A stretch of 64,000 nt of DNA from Pseudocercospora fijiensis CIRAD86. Lineage: Eukaryota > Ascomycota > Dothideomycetes > Mycosphaerellales > Mycosphaerellaceae. The DNA lies in NCBI RefSeq assembly GCF_000340215.1, contig NW_006921540.1:924377-988376 (forward strand), in the 5' to 3' direction. The translations under genes and the position numbers were made by a program. Of the stretch, positions 25,250-34,521 are shown in pieces. Numbering within the stretch: the first letter of the stretch is position 1; every line of letters begins with the position of its first letter. The notes under the pieces were generated by a model that saw only the letters and a program-made list of their open reading frames with translations, did not search any database and was not told where the DNA came from.

Positions 25250-25480
25250 TAGCAACTACGCCCCGGCAATAGTAACTACGCCCTAGTAACGGCAACTACG
25301 CCCTAGTAACGGTAACTACGCCCTAGCAACGGTAATAGAGCGTAGTAAATACAACCTAGTAACTATTATAGCCGGTAATCGTAGCCGGTAGTCGAATAAG
25401 AGTGTCCTTATAGCAAAACTACGCCCTAGCAACGGCAACTACGCCCTAGCAACGATAACTACGCCCTAGCAACGGCAAAA
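25250..25480. repeat. Tandem/interspersed short repeat, unit about 20 bp
   Basis: Repeated units of caactacgccctagcaacgg and close variants, about seven in two groups (25,250-25,335 and 25,425-25,480), separated by a longer repeated block. Confidence 0.85.
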
Positions 25481-25932
25481 GAGCGTAGTAAATATAACAG
25501 AGTTACTATTATAGCCGGTAATCGTAGCCGGTAGTCGAATAAGAGTGTCCTTATAGTAAAACTAATATAGTCTCTAGTTTAAACTAGGAATCTATATAGT
25601 TCGAAAAAACTAAACCGGAACTAGAGAGCTAGTTCGCCGCTAAGAAACCAAACTATATACGTTTAGTAGTTCGGAAACCGAACTACTACGGGGTCTACTA
25701 GTAACGGCAAAAGAGCATAGTAAATGTAATATAGTTACTATTATAGCTAGCAATCGTAGCCGGCAGTCGAATAAGAGTGTCCTTATAGTAAAACTAATAT
25801 AGTCTCTAGTTTAAACTAGGAATCTATTTAGTTCGAAAAAACTAAACCGGAACTAGGGAGCTAGTTCGCCGCTAAGAAACTAAACTATATACGTTTAGTA
25901 GTTCGGAAACCGAACTACTGCGGGGTCTAATT
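25335..25932. repeat. Longer repeat blocks with internal palindrome
   Basis: A block of about 95 bp containing atagccggtaatcgtagccgg and ending in gtgtccttatag occurs three times (about 25,335-25,424, 25,466-25,560, 25,705-25,793). After the second and third copies comes a further block of about 140 bp with a ctctagtttaaactagg palindrome and ggaaccgaactac-type sequences (about 25,557-25,696 and 25,790-25,929). Confidence 0.8.
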
Positions 25933-27150
25933 CTAGGTATACGTTAGTTACTAGCTCTTATTAACTAGGCCGGCGTTACGTATATAGCGTATTACCTCGC
26001 TAAGGTAGGTATCTATACTACGTCGCTTGCCTACGTTAGATAGCGTATATTTAAGACGCGTTAGCTTACTTAGTAACTTAGATAATAGCGTCTAGAAGTT
26101 TTCTTATAGCGTTATAAACTAATAGTCTAGACCTAGTACGTAGCGAAGGCCCTATTTCGCTAGGTTATTAAGCGTATTAGTATACTAGGTTAAGGCAGTT
26201 TCTTATAGTAAGGCGGGGATCCTAGACTTAACTCGCTTGTTACTACGATACGCTATAATATCCTTAAGTTACTTAATAAAGATATTAATATCTCGGAAGA
26301 AGGTATCGGATCCTACGATAGTCGGATCGTCCTCTCCCTTTAGTAGATCTAGTTAGAAGAAGCCGATTTCCTAGTCCTGTATACGGTCTAGGTTACTAGC
26401 CTTATTAAAGATAGGTATTCTATTTCTATTTCTATTACTTATAGTAGGCGTTACTCCCGGTATCTGGCTTACTAGTACCTATACTACCGCTACCTAAATA
26501 GCGGCTATTATTTCCGTAGAGATAGCCTCTCCTTATTCCGCTATAGTAGGAGGCTAGACGCTCGTTACTTATATAGTTATAGTTACTAGTTATACTATCG
26601 ACGTAGTCGATAGTTATATACTTATAGTAGAGGCTATTATCGTTACGCCCGGAGATTATCGTAGAGGCTACTACGACAACTATAACTGCTATAGCGATCT
26701 AGAGGCAGCTACCCTTAGTTTAGAAGGTAACTTCCCCTTTATAGGTAAGTACCTTCTAGATCTACTTACTATAGTAGTCGTAAATAGTAAATTTAGTCTA
26801 TACCTTCTTTTATAGAACTATAGGAAAGAGTTCTATATAGGCTAACGGTATACCGGTAAATCGAGCTACTTAGGAGGATAGTTCTCTATCGGCTAGAAGT
26901 CCTATAGAAAGCGTACTAGATAAGACCTAACCTCTATATTAGTAATTCTATTAGTTCGTATATATATAGCGAAAGCGCGGTCGTAGTCTATAGAGTTTAT
27001 ATAGATATACGTTGCCCCGTATATACGGTTGCAAAGTAGTAAGGGAAAGTATTTAGGCTCTTAGTCGGCTTAGCTCCGATCTAGTTACCTCGTCCTAGTA
27101 GTATCTTAGTTAACTCCTAGTAGCGCGAGGGTTTTAGTATAAACGAAGCC
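25932..27150 (-). pseudogene. RIP-degraded unidentified retroelement-like coding frame
   Basis: Minus-strand translation from about 27,120 down to 26,000 yields long former coding stretches (for example a block reading YINSIDYDRAFAIYIRT near 26,960). Stops are only TAG/TAA. No diagnostic domain was found. It begins right beside the LTR-like sequence at 27,157-27,273, so it may be the 5' part of a second minus-strand LTR element whose other end is not visible. Confidence 0.4.
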
Positions 27151-27156
27151 ACCAAT

Positions 27157-27273
27157 TGTTATAAAGTTCCCATTGTAGATAATCACATAGAAGGGGAAGG
27201 TTAATTACAGAGGTAGAGCCGTCGCTCTATTACTTAGCCGACCCCTAGCTGTTCCTTCCCTTGTTCCGTAACA
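27157..27273 (-). repeat. Candidate 117-bp LTR at the RIP boundary
   Basis: Begins TGTTATAAAG and ends CCGTAACA, with the TG...CA termini and short inverted ends (TGTTA/TAACA) of LTRs. Directly to its left, on the minus strand, lies TTGGTGGCTTCG, a possible primer-binding site starting TGG. Unlike the sequence to the left it keeps many CA/TG pairs. No second copy was found in the window, so it could be a solo or chance sequence. Confidence 0.5.
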
Positions 27274-27426
27274 GTGCGTGATATCTTCAAGCATCAAGCA
27301 TCGGGACACTTCGAGCCACAGTGCCGCACGACATAATCTAGGACTGCGGTGGCAACGAGTTTTCCATAACACCAGCACTCCCCGTCATGGTAATCAGTGT
27401 GCGGTCCCGCAAAGCGCCCTGTGGCA

Positions 27427-27750
27427 TCATACTGTCAGCAAAGGATAGATCTCAAATCCATTTGGTCCGGACATACAGCAGCAGGTGTCGTCCCACGTGC
27501 AAGGAGGACCACAAGCTCGCCCACCCTGCAGCGGACACTGTGGACCCGCCATTTGTACGAGGTGGCCGCCGATGAGCAAGTCCTTTGAGCATATGCAACA
27601 AATTGAACTAGGATCGTGGTCGACTACTTCCTCTGTATCGCTATTAGTATGAGCTCTAGGAACCGAGCAAGAATCAAGATATAGGTTTCTTACGACAGCA
27701 GGTCGAGTTGGGGCTAAAGCATGATTTAGTAGCCGTACGAAGGGTTGCAC
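27427..27750 (-). CDS. Possible small Cys-rich protein (hypothetical)
   Basis: A 107-aa frame with a C-terminal half rich in cysteine: CCIC near the middle, then single Cys residues and a CCC cluster, with an acidic stretch before it. Such spacing could bind zinc, but I do not recognise the family and the N-terminal part looks random. There is no signal peptide, no intron support, and overlapping plus-strand frames of similar size exist. It sits 150 bp from the LTR-like boundary of the repeat island. It may be a decayed gene or chance. Confidence 0.25.
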   Translation of the reverse strand: MQPFVRLLNHALAPTRPAVVRNLYLDSCSVPRAHTNSDTEEVVDHDPSSICCICSKDLLIGGHLVQMAGPQCPLQGGRACGPPCTWDDTCCCMSGPNGFEIYPLLTV

Positions 27751-27880
27751 AATTTGTGGACCTACTCTGGTACGCCCTTTGGACCGAATGGGATTCCAGG
27801 TAAATCTGCTGCAAGGCAGATAGCGCCAATTGACGATAGCTGCAGAAGTGTAGTCAAATACATGTCTGCGGTGGGACGTC

Positions 27881-28024
27881 GCTCTCTACACGAACTGTAG
27901 TAGTGCTAGGCGGGAAAGTGAAGTAATGATCTATCAGTAGGGCAGTGGGATGCTGCTCTCGACGCGAACTGCAGCAGCGCCAGGCGGAGATATAAAGAGA
28001 CGATCTATTATTAGTACGGCAATG
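27881..28024. repeat. Tandem duplication, unit about 74 bp
   Basis: gctctctacacgaactgtag at 27,881 is echoed by gctctcgacgcgaactgcag at 27,955, and the similarity continues to about 28,024. The first copy has TA where the second has CA or CG, as if one copy had been hit by RIP-type or deamination changes. Confidence 0.7.
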
Positions 28025-28872
28025 CGAATGTTACCATTACATCTATTGCCATACAGGGCCAGTCGCAGACCAACACGGCCAGGATACCTTGGAACATTGC
28101 TTGGCATTGCTTATATTGTTGGTTGGCGAGCATTGTACTGTTTGAGGCCAGATGTTCACCAGTATAGCTTAGACAGCCTACGGGCTCGTACTGAGGCAAA
28201 TTTGTATCGCCCTCCGCCGAGAAACGATCCGGTAAATGCTATGTCACTATGTCGGCGTAGCGCCTAGGTGGGAACAAGGGGGTTCGTGTGATCAAACGGA
28301 TCCTGGACCAGTTGTCAGACTCTCATGGGCCAGTTGGATGCTGCGGAGCTCCTGAGTCCTGATGAGGTAGTGTCTGGGATTTATGCCTGAGCAGTCGATG
28401 GATGATTATCTCTTGATTGCTAGCATCTGATCCGATGGTAACTCCGTAGTCTTGAAAGCCTTTCTCTCAGAGCAACAACGACATTACGCGTCAAATCCAG
28501 ACAAAAAGGACATACGATTTAAACCGCAGACTTATGAGAAACCTCCCTATCCAGAGCCCCAAGTATTGTCTATATGATTGGTATGCGTTGCACATCGCGG
28601 TGAGGAATTCGATCAAGGCACATGTAGGCACTGATCGGCGACTGGCACAGCAGCGGGCCAGGCCGCGATCTGATACAGGAATCATGACTCGGTCTCGCAT
28701 CAAGAAAGATTCCCTCATCACTTCTCGACTTGCATGCTCTTCGACAATCGCGCTTCAACACAACCTTTCTATACCTCTCTCCCAGTTGCGCATACATCTC
28801 GACGCCAACCCTCCATATCTGCACTAAAGAGATCACCACACCAGCGACGTTGAAGGCAAATCATAGCCCACC

Positions 28873-29710
28873 ATGCGCCTCACAACAGAGCTAGTCCAAA
28901 ACTCGCTCTCATACAACAACCCACTAAACGAGCGCGAACTCGACCTACGAGGTACGATGCTATACCACCCTGTGTTCTGAAAAGAACAGATACTACACAG
29001 AAGAGCTAGTTGATACATAGTTTTGTTCCAAAAGGCCACAAAATCCCAGCCATCGAGAATCTGGGTGTCGCAAAAGACCAAGAATGCATCGACTTCACCG
29101 ACAACGCCATACAAGTGCTCGGAAACTTCCCCTTATCGCCGCGACTCCAAACGCTTCTATGCGCGCAGAATCGAATCTCGAGTGTTTCGGAATCCGCGAG
29201 CAAGAGTGTGCCGAATTTGCATACGTTGGTTTTGACGCAGAATAATTTGGGCGAGCTGAGCGATCTGGTGCCGTTGAGGGGGTTTAAGAAGCTTACGTAT
29301 GTGAGTTTGGTGGAGAATCCGGTTGCTAGTAAGGAGGTGAGTGCGGCTTACGTGGGAGAGGGAAAAGGAATGAAGTACTGACTTGGGATGTGTAGAACTA
29401 CCGCTACTGGCTAATATGGAACTGTCCGCAAATCCGGTTCCTGGATTTCGTCAAAGTGAAGGATGCTGAAAGGGAGAAGGGGAAAGAGCTATTCGGTACA
29501 CACGATGAGCCCAGCAATCTTGCGAAGAGCATCGCTGCGGTGAAGTCCAGCAATGGTCTCTTCAACGCGCCTACCGCCACGACGGGTTCGCGCATGAAGT
29601 ACACGGAAGAGGAAAAGAAGAAGTTTCAAGCTATGGTGCAGAAGGCGCAGACGCTTGCGGACATTCAAAAGCTGGAGAAGGCTTTCAACGAGGGCAGACT
29701 GCAGATATAA
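28873..29710 (+). CDS. LEA1: U2 snRNP protein A' (U2A'), leucine-rich repeat
   Basis: Exons 28,873-28,951, 29,035-29,336 and 29,396-29,710 join into 231 aa, close to the usual U2A' size. It binds U2 snRNA stem-loop IV together with U2B'' and acts in branch-site recognition in the nucleus. Exon 1 gives MRLTTELVQNS and, across intron 1, DLRGHKIPAIENLG. Leucine-rich repeats follow (residues about 30-110) with the LVLTQNNL motif. Exon 3 begins NYRYWLIWNCPQIRFLDF, the conserved capping segment, then KVKDAERE. Intron 2 (59 bp, gtgagt...gtgtag) is clear. Intron 1 (83 bp) uses a gtacga donor and an unusual AAG acceptor chosen because it alone keeps frame. The C-terminus is Lys-rich and helical. Identification is firm; LEA1 is the yeast name. 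Confidence 0.9.
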
Positions 29711-30363
29711 GGATGGTATTTGCTCGACATGCGAAGGCGAGTCGAACGGCGGCCGCGCGAGGTCCGACTGTCTCTTGGCACTTCGTCTGCTGCAGCATAC
29801 GAGAATATGACGAGATCTTCTGGATCGTTCAGTCCTTCGCGCGGTCTCATGCAGCAAAGGCCTGGTGAAGTCTGCCGACGATTCATGCCAGAAATGAAGG
29901 CCATGAGCAAACGATGCGCATGCTGCTTTACCTGAGTTTCGAACGTTATTCCTCTTTCGAAGCTCGGAGTCCACGGAACATCAATCGTCATCAAAGGTTG
30001 GGAACTCGACGCTAGAGTTCCAAAGCATCAAGGACTGAAATCCGAGACTTGAGGGTAGTAGAAATGAAAAATGAACGTCGTCATCAAAGGAGCATGTTCT
30101 GCTCAATTCTCATTCGAGATAGATGATGTGGTTACGTAGAAGCTGAAGCCCACAGGCAAAATTCGGAGTGCCTGTCATATCCCCTACTTCGATCCCTTTT
30201 CTATTCCATGATGTTATTTTCTGCCCACATCGATAAGGTACTCACTCCCAAAAAGTCATGATATATCGCTCTCCATGACACCATACAAGCAAGCCCACAC
30301 ACCTTGACGCCGCCACCCAACAATCCTGCCTGCCCTCCCATCCATCCATCCATTCAATTCAAC
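29711..30363. other. Intergenic between convergent genes
   Basis: 3' flanks of U2A' and the minus-strand gene at 30,364. Holds a short (ccat)n microsatellite at about 30,338-30,358. No gene seen. Confidence 0.7.
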
Positions 30364-31327
30364 TCAAATCTTATACCCCATCCCCACCCCCACCCGCTCC
30401 GTACTCTCAACAACATCCGTCACCCTCGTACAAAAACTATCCTCCGACTGCTTCCCCTCACCCACCGGAGACCCAGTAGAACTATTCACCGCCGTCTTAC
30501 TCTCAGAATTCAACATCAACCTCGCCATTTCCACATCATCATATTTCGAAACCGCATTATACGGAGGTTGATGATAATCCACCCCCTGCGCAGATTTCCG
30601 ATAATTCCAAGAATCCGAGAATTTCCGACTATGGGCTTTGACGCGATCTGTGAGGCGGGGGTTGGAGCGGGACTGGTGGAAAGCGGAGTCGGCGCGGGAG
30701 TTGGCTGTGGTGGGAGAGGTGGATTGTGCGAGGGTGGAGTTGGGGGAGGTGTCGACGTGCAAGGGACTTCGACGCGGTTGGCCTGGTTTTGGAGCGGAAC
30801 GGGGTTGAGTGAAGGCTTCGTAGGTTGGGTAGTTGTCTGCTGGTCTTTCGGCGAAGGTGCCGGAGGGTGAGGAGCGGAGAGGTTGGAGGTGGTTCCACAT
30901 GCGTTCTGCGTCGCGGCGTTGTTTTTCGCGGTACATTTTGCTTCTGGAGGAGGGAAATGGATATCAGTATGAATTGTTTGAGTTGCAGGATCAACGCTTT
31001 GCGTACTGTTCTTCTGTCAAGCCAGGTATGTCCATTTCCTCTCTCCGAAAGTTGGTCGGTGCACTCTGTTAATGTTTTTGTTAGTACATGGTGGATCTGG
31101 TCGATGCTTGATGTACAAAATCGGGCTGCACTCACAATCTCCAGCTTCCGGTCACTGCCATGCGTCTCATCCACTTCATCATCATAACTACTCATACAGC
31201 AAAACATGACGCCAAAGAATCGTGCCAGTGATTCGCCAAATGTTCGTGGTTCTTCCTGGCCCCGCCGATCGTCCTTGAACATGTCTTCTGTTCGTGACGT
31301 TTCCATGGTCGACGGCGCTTTCTGCAT
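30364..31327 (-). CDS. Hypothetical 276-aa disordered protein
   Basis: Three exons (31,136-31,327; 31,007-31,065; 30,364-30,943) join to 276 aa. The introns are 70 bp (gtgagt...acag) and 63 bp (gtacgc...ccag). Splicing restores the sequence MDIPGLTEEQSKMYREKQRRD across the second junction, which reads as genuine protein. The N-terminal exon is charged and then has FGVMFCCMSS, a vicinal Cys pair that could be palmitoylated or bind metal. The rest is Ser/Pro/Arg-rich and predicted disordered. No known domain. An internal Met seven codons downstream of 31,327 (METSRT) is an alternative start. Polar, nuclear or membrane-peripheral location cannot be told from sequence. Function unknown. Confidence 0.75.
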
Positions 31328-32706
31328 TTTTGAAGCAAACTTGCTTTGGCTCCAGCTTCTCGTTCAAAGCGTATGTGGCGGTCAGGTTGTCTGACTCTCA
31401 CTCAATGTCTTTCCGGCTATGCAAGCGAGAAGCACGCGACTTAAGACAGTTTCGGCACATTCGCATGCAATATCGAGTTTCAGCTTTCTAGATGCGGGTG
31501 CGAAGGCGTAGCTTGATCTCAGATCTGGTGCGATCTGCTGCAGGTATGTGGTTTCTTTGATGTGCAAGCTCAGGGTTTGAGTTGAAGGCGTATCTGGCTG
31601 TTTTTGAGACAGTCTGCCGAGGACTGAAGACGATAGCAATTATTCTGTATGCCTGCTATGACGGCGTCTCTGCGCAAGACACACCGTAGGAGTGTGATGT
31701 GCGTGCAGGAATATTATGCAATAGGGCGAGGGCGGCGGGAGGTGGCGGATAATAGTAAGGTACTCGGTACATCAGGAGGTGAGGGTATGATAGGCACAAT
31801 GTATAGAGGCCTGTTGGATGCCAACAGGTTGTCGGTCGAAATAGCGACAACGTCCTGCCTGTCAGAAAGAGATTGCTTGGGTAACTTAGAGCCACGCGAA
31901 GCTTTCGCTTGCTCTTTGCCCTCGCATGGCTCCAGACTCGGTTGCTGTTCGTGATCAAATGCGTGAAAGCCGCATTCTTCGATTGGCCCTTTGATCCACA
32001 GTGCTGGAATGCTGTTGCGAACAAAGGGAAGCCTGTGCAGTGGCGGGTCCTTAAGATTCAGTGCTACAGCGAGATGCTCATGACATGCCGAGGCCAAGGA
32101 ACTTGACTCAGGCCAAAGTAGGCTAGGAGTCCGTTGGGTTGTGCTAATTGAGACGGATAGTTCTTCGAGAATGACGCCAGAAACATTGATTGTCGACCCT
32201 AGGTGCACATCAGAATTGCGTTTTGGATGTGTGTTTCACTTTCAGAGGCACCGATTTGGACAGGAGATTCAGGCACACCCCCCCCCCCCCGGCTTTGGGA
32301 CCTTTAGAGTGTCGGTCCGCCACAGGCCCAATCGACACGTTTCTGGTAACTGATTATTAGTCGGTGGCTGAAGTCGAGAAGTGAGGTCGCGAACAAAGCG
32401 GGGACGGAGACGCTAGAGAAGTCGAGGTTCACACATCTGCCTTGTGTTACGTGCCGTGCCTTGCGTCGACCGCACTAATTGATCATCATCCGCGATGCGC
32501 AGTCCGTGCATCCTGAGTCCTGCAGCTGTGCAGCACCCGGCATGCATGGCCTGTCAATCCGAAAGTTCCGACCATTTGGCGCCGCAGCGTCGTTTGGCTG
32601 ACTTTCTTTTATAAAGCAAGAGTTTACCACCAGAATAGAAGTTGTCGCATTTGGTTGATGCAGCAGCCGGCCTGTCCCGGGATTACCTCGTCGTCGCTCT
32701 TGCTCC
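31328..32706. other. Intergenic, no firm gene
   Basis: About 1.4 kb with a C13 run at 32,278-32,290. A 164-codon minus-strand ORF (31,714-32,208) has no recognisable protein character. The stretch next to 31,328 should be the promoter of the preceding gene; that next to 32,706 is the 3' flank of the aldehyde dehydrogenase. Confidence 0.6.
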
Positions 32707-34168
32707 TCATTTGGGGTAGTTCTTCACGTGGTAGCTCTTGAGCTTCACGAATTGATCGAACCCGAAGCGCGACAATGTCTGGCCTTTGCCACTGTCTTTC
32801 CACCCAACCCAAGCCAGATCCGGAGCGGGATAGTCGCAGCGATTGATGAAGACAGTGCCGGCCTCGATATCATCAGCAAGTTCGTTGCCTTTGGCGACGT
32901 CTCTGGTCCAGACCGATGCAGTGAGACCATACTGGTTGTCGGACATCTTTTGAACAGCCTCAGCATCAGACTTCACCTTCAGAACAGGTATGACCGGGCC
33001 AAATGTCTCCTCCTGCACAACCTGCATGTCTTGTGTACAATTCGTCAAGAGGGTGGGCGACACGTAATTGCCATCGGATGGGGGGTTCTTGAAAGAGGCG
33101 TTGTCGGGTGTCTCATTCTTCGCCCCCTGCTTGACAGCATTGTTGATGTGATCTTCAATGCGCAATTTCGCCGCTTTGCTGACAACAGGGCCAACATGTG
33201 TGGCCTTGTCCGTTGGGTCGCCAAGTTTATAGTTTGCAAGGACCTTCTTTACTTCCTCGACGAACTTGTCATGCACGCTTTCGTGAACATAGACACGCTC
33301 CAAGCTGCAGCAAGACTGGCCAGAGTTGAAAACAGCACCATCAACAATCTCCTCGGCCGCCCACGCGAGGTCAACATCAGGCCGAATATAGGCCGGGTCT
33401 TTGCCGCCAAGCTCTAGGCCAACGCGACAGTCAACGCGGCCAGCCGCCGCCTTCTGCACAGCGAGACCGCCGGCAACGGAGCCTGTGAAGCAGACTAGCT
33501 GGATCTCAGGAGCCTGCACCAATTTTGCGATTTTGTCGAAATCGCCAGCGTGGAAGAACTGGATGACATCTTTGTCGAGTCCAGCTTCGACAAAGATCTT
33601 GTGCACAGATTCCGCAGTCGTAGGCGTTTGTGGTGAAGGCTTCAAAATGACACTGTTGCCCGCTAGGAGTGCTGGCACGAGGGAATTGACGAGTGTTAGA
33701 TATGGGTACTTTCATGAGTCAGCTGACCGGTTTCGTCAGGACAACTTCTGCGGAATCACTCACATTCCATGGGAAGAGAATCAAGACAGGACCGAGCGGG
33801 GTTTTCCTGATAAAGCGTTTGAAGCCTTCTTGAGGCTCGCCCGGTGTATCTGACAAAGCTTCGTCGCTAATTTTCAAGAGGTACTCGCCCCTCGCCACAG
33901 CAGTAGTGACTTCTTTCGCGGCGAATGCAATTGGTCGTCCCATCTCGTTGGTAATGTCTTTTGCCAATTCATCTTGTTTCTCGTCAAGCAACTGCAGTGC
34001 CTTCTTGACAATCTTCTGCCGTTCTGCCAGTGGCGTCTTGGAGTATTTCAAGAAGGCCTTTTGAGCAGTCTTTGGGATGTCTGCAAATTCAGCATCTGTA
34101 GGGCCATAGCGTTCTACGATGGGCTTGTTGGTCGCAGGAGAAATAGTCGTGATCCTCTCGGCGGCCAT
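32707..34168 (-). CDS. Aldehyde dehydrogenase (NAD(P)-dependent family)
   Basis: Exons 33,764-34,168 and 32,707-33,708 with a 55-bp intron (gtgagt...gaaag) give 468 aa, a usual ALDH length. The enzyme oxidises an aldehyde to its acid using NAD(P). The intron falls inside the conserved FPWNYPYL motif. Further signatures are KPSPQTP, FTGSVAGG for the cofactor fold, ELGGKDP with the general-base Glu at about residue 234, and GQSCCSLER with the nucleophile Cys at about 268. EETFGPVIPV is also present. The sequence resembles the succinate-semialdehyde/lactaldehyde-type branch more than the ALDH1/2 type, but the substrate cannot be read from it. No targeting peptide is obvious, so probably cytosolic. 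It is divergent from the NADH dehydrogenase gene, with about 350 bp between the start codons. Confidence 0.9.
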
Positions 34169-34521
34169 TTTCAGCAGTCAGAGTCCAGTGAATGTTAAGT
34201 TGTGTCAGGAGCCAGCATGTGACAGAGACCTTTCAAAGTTTGACGGGTGGTCCGGCAACTGCAAAGCACGCTACGTCACCACCACCACGGATACCGATTC
34301 CCAACTTTCCGTGTGCAATACGACAGCGACAGTATGATCATACGAGCTTCATTAATCTCCTCTCCTGCACTCGCTGAGTAGAATCATCATCTTGCAGCAT
34401 TCGTTTCCTGTGCACCGGCGTACCAATACCTAACCAAATCCTCAATCCTGCGTTGCGTTCCTCCCACAACCGACACATCTCGTGGTCGGAAAGCTTCCAT
34501 GCGATAAGAGGCCGCTTAGCG
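34169..34521. promoter_or_regulatory. Shared divergent promoter region
   Basis: 353 bp between the start codons of the aldehyde dehydrogenase (-) and NADH dehydrogenase (+). The region must hold both promoters. No TATA box or known operator stands out. Confidence 0.5.

Larger units (their letters stand above)
1..27150. repeat. RIP-mutated repeat island
   Basis: CpA and TpG are strongly depleted and TpA is in excess over the whole stretch, while CpG stays common. This is the classical product of ascomycete repeat-induced point mutation, which turns CA into TA. No frame is open beyond about 70 codons, yet the minus strand translates into recognisable transposon proteins when TAG/TAA are read through as former Gln or Trp codons. 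The island holds a duplicated gag, a hAT transposase, a Ty3/gypsy element nested inside that hAT gene, and unclassified remains. The base composition changes abruptly near 27,150, next to an LTR-like sequence. Nothing in the island is likely to be an expressed gene. Confidence 0.93.
27274..28872. other. Intergenic, no firm gene
   Basis: Normal base composition. Contains a possible small minus-strand ORF (27,427-27,750) and a 74-bp tandem duplication (27,881-28,024). Several overlapping ORFs on both strands at 28,490-28,840 lack protein-like character. The end should contain the promoter of the U2A' gene. Confidence 0.6.

Noticed and set aside
1..27150. Centromere or telomere-proximal identity of the AT-shifted island
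   Set aside because: No telomere repeats are present and the composition is explained by RIP of recognisable transposons; nothing specific to centromeres can be read.
28490..28840. Overlapping ORFs of 76-97 codons on both strands upstream of U2A'
   Set aside because: None has biased composition or a conserved motif; probably the promoter and leader region of U2A'.
31714..32208. 164-codon minus-strand ORF
   Set aside because: No protein-like composition, no motif, and overlapping frames of similar length on both strands; treated as chance.
32728..33417. 229-codon plus-strand ORF
   Set aside because: Antisense to the aldehyde dehydrogenase second exon, whose motifs are unmistakable.
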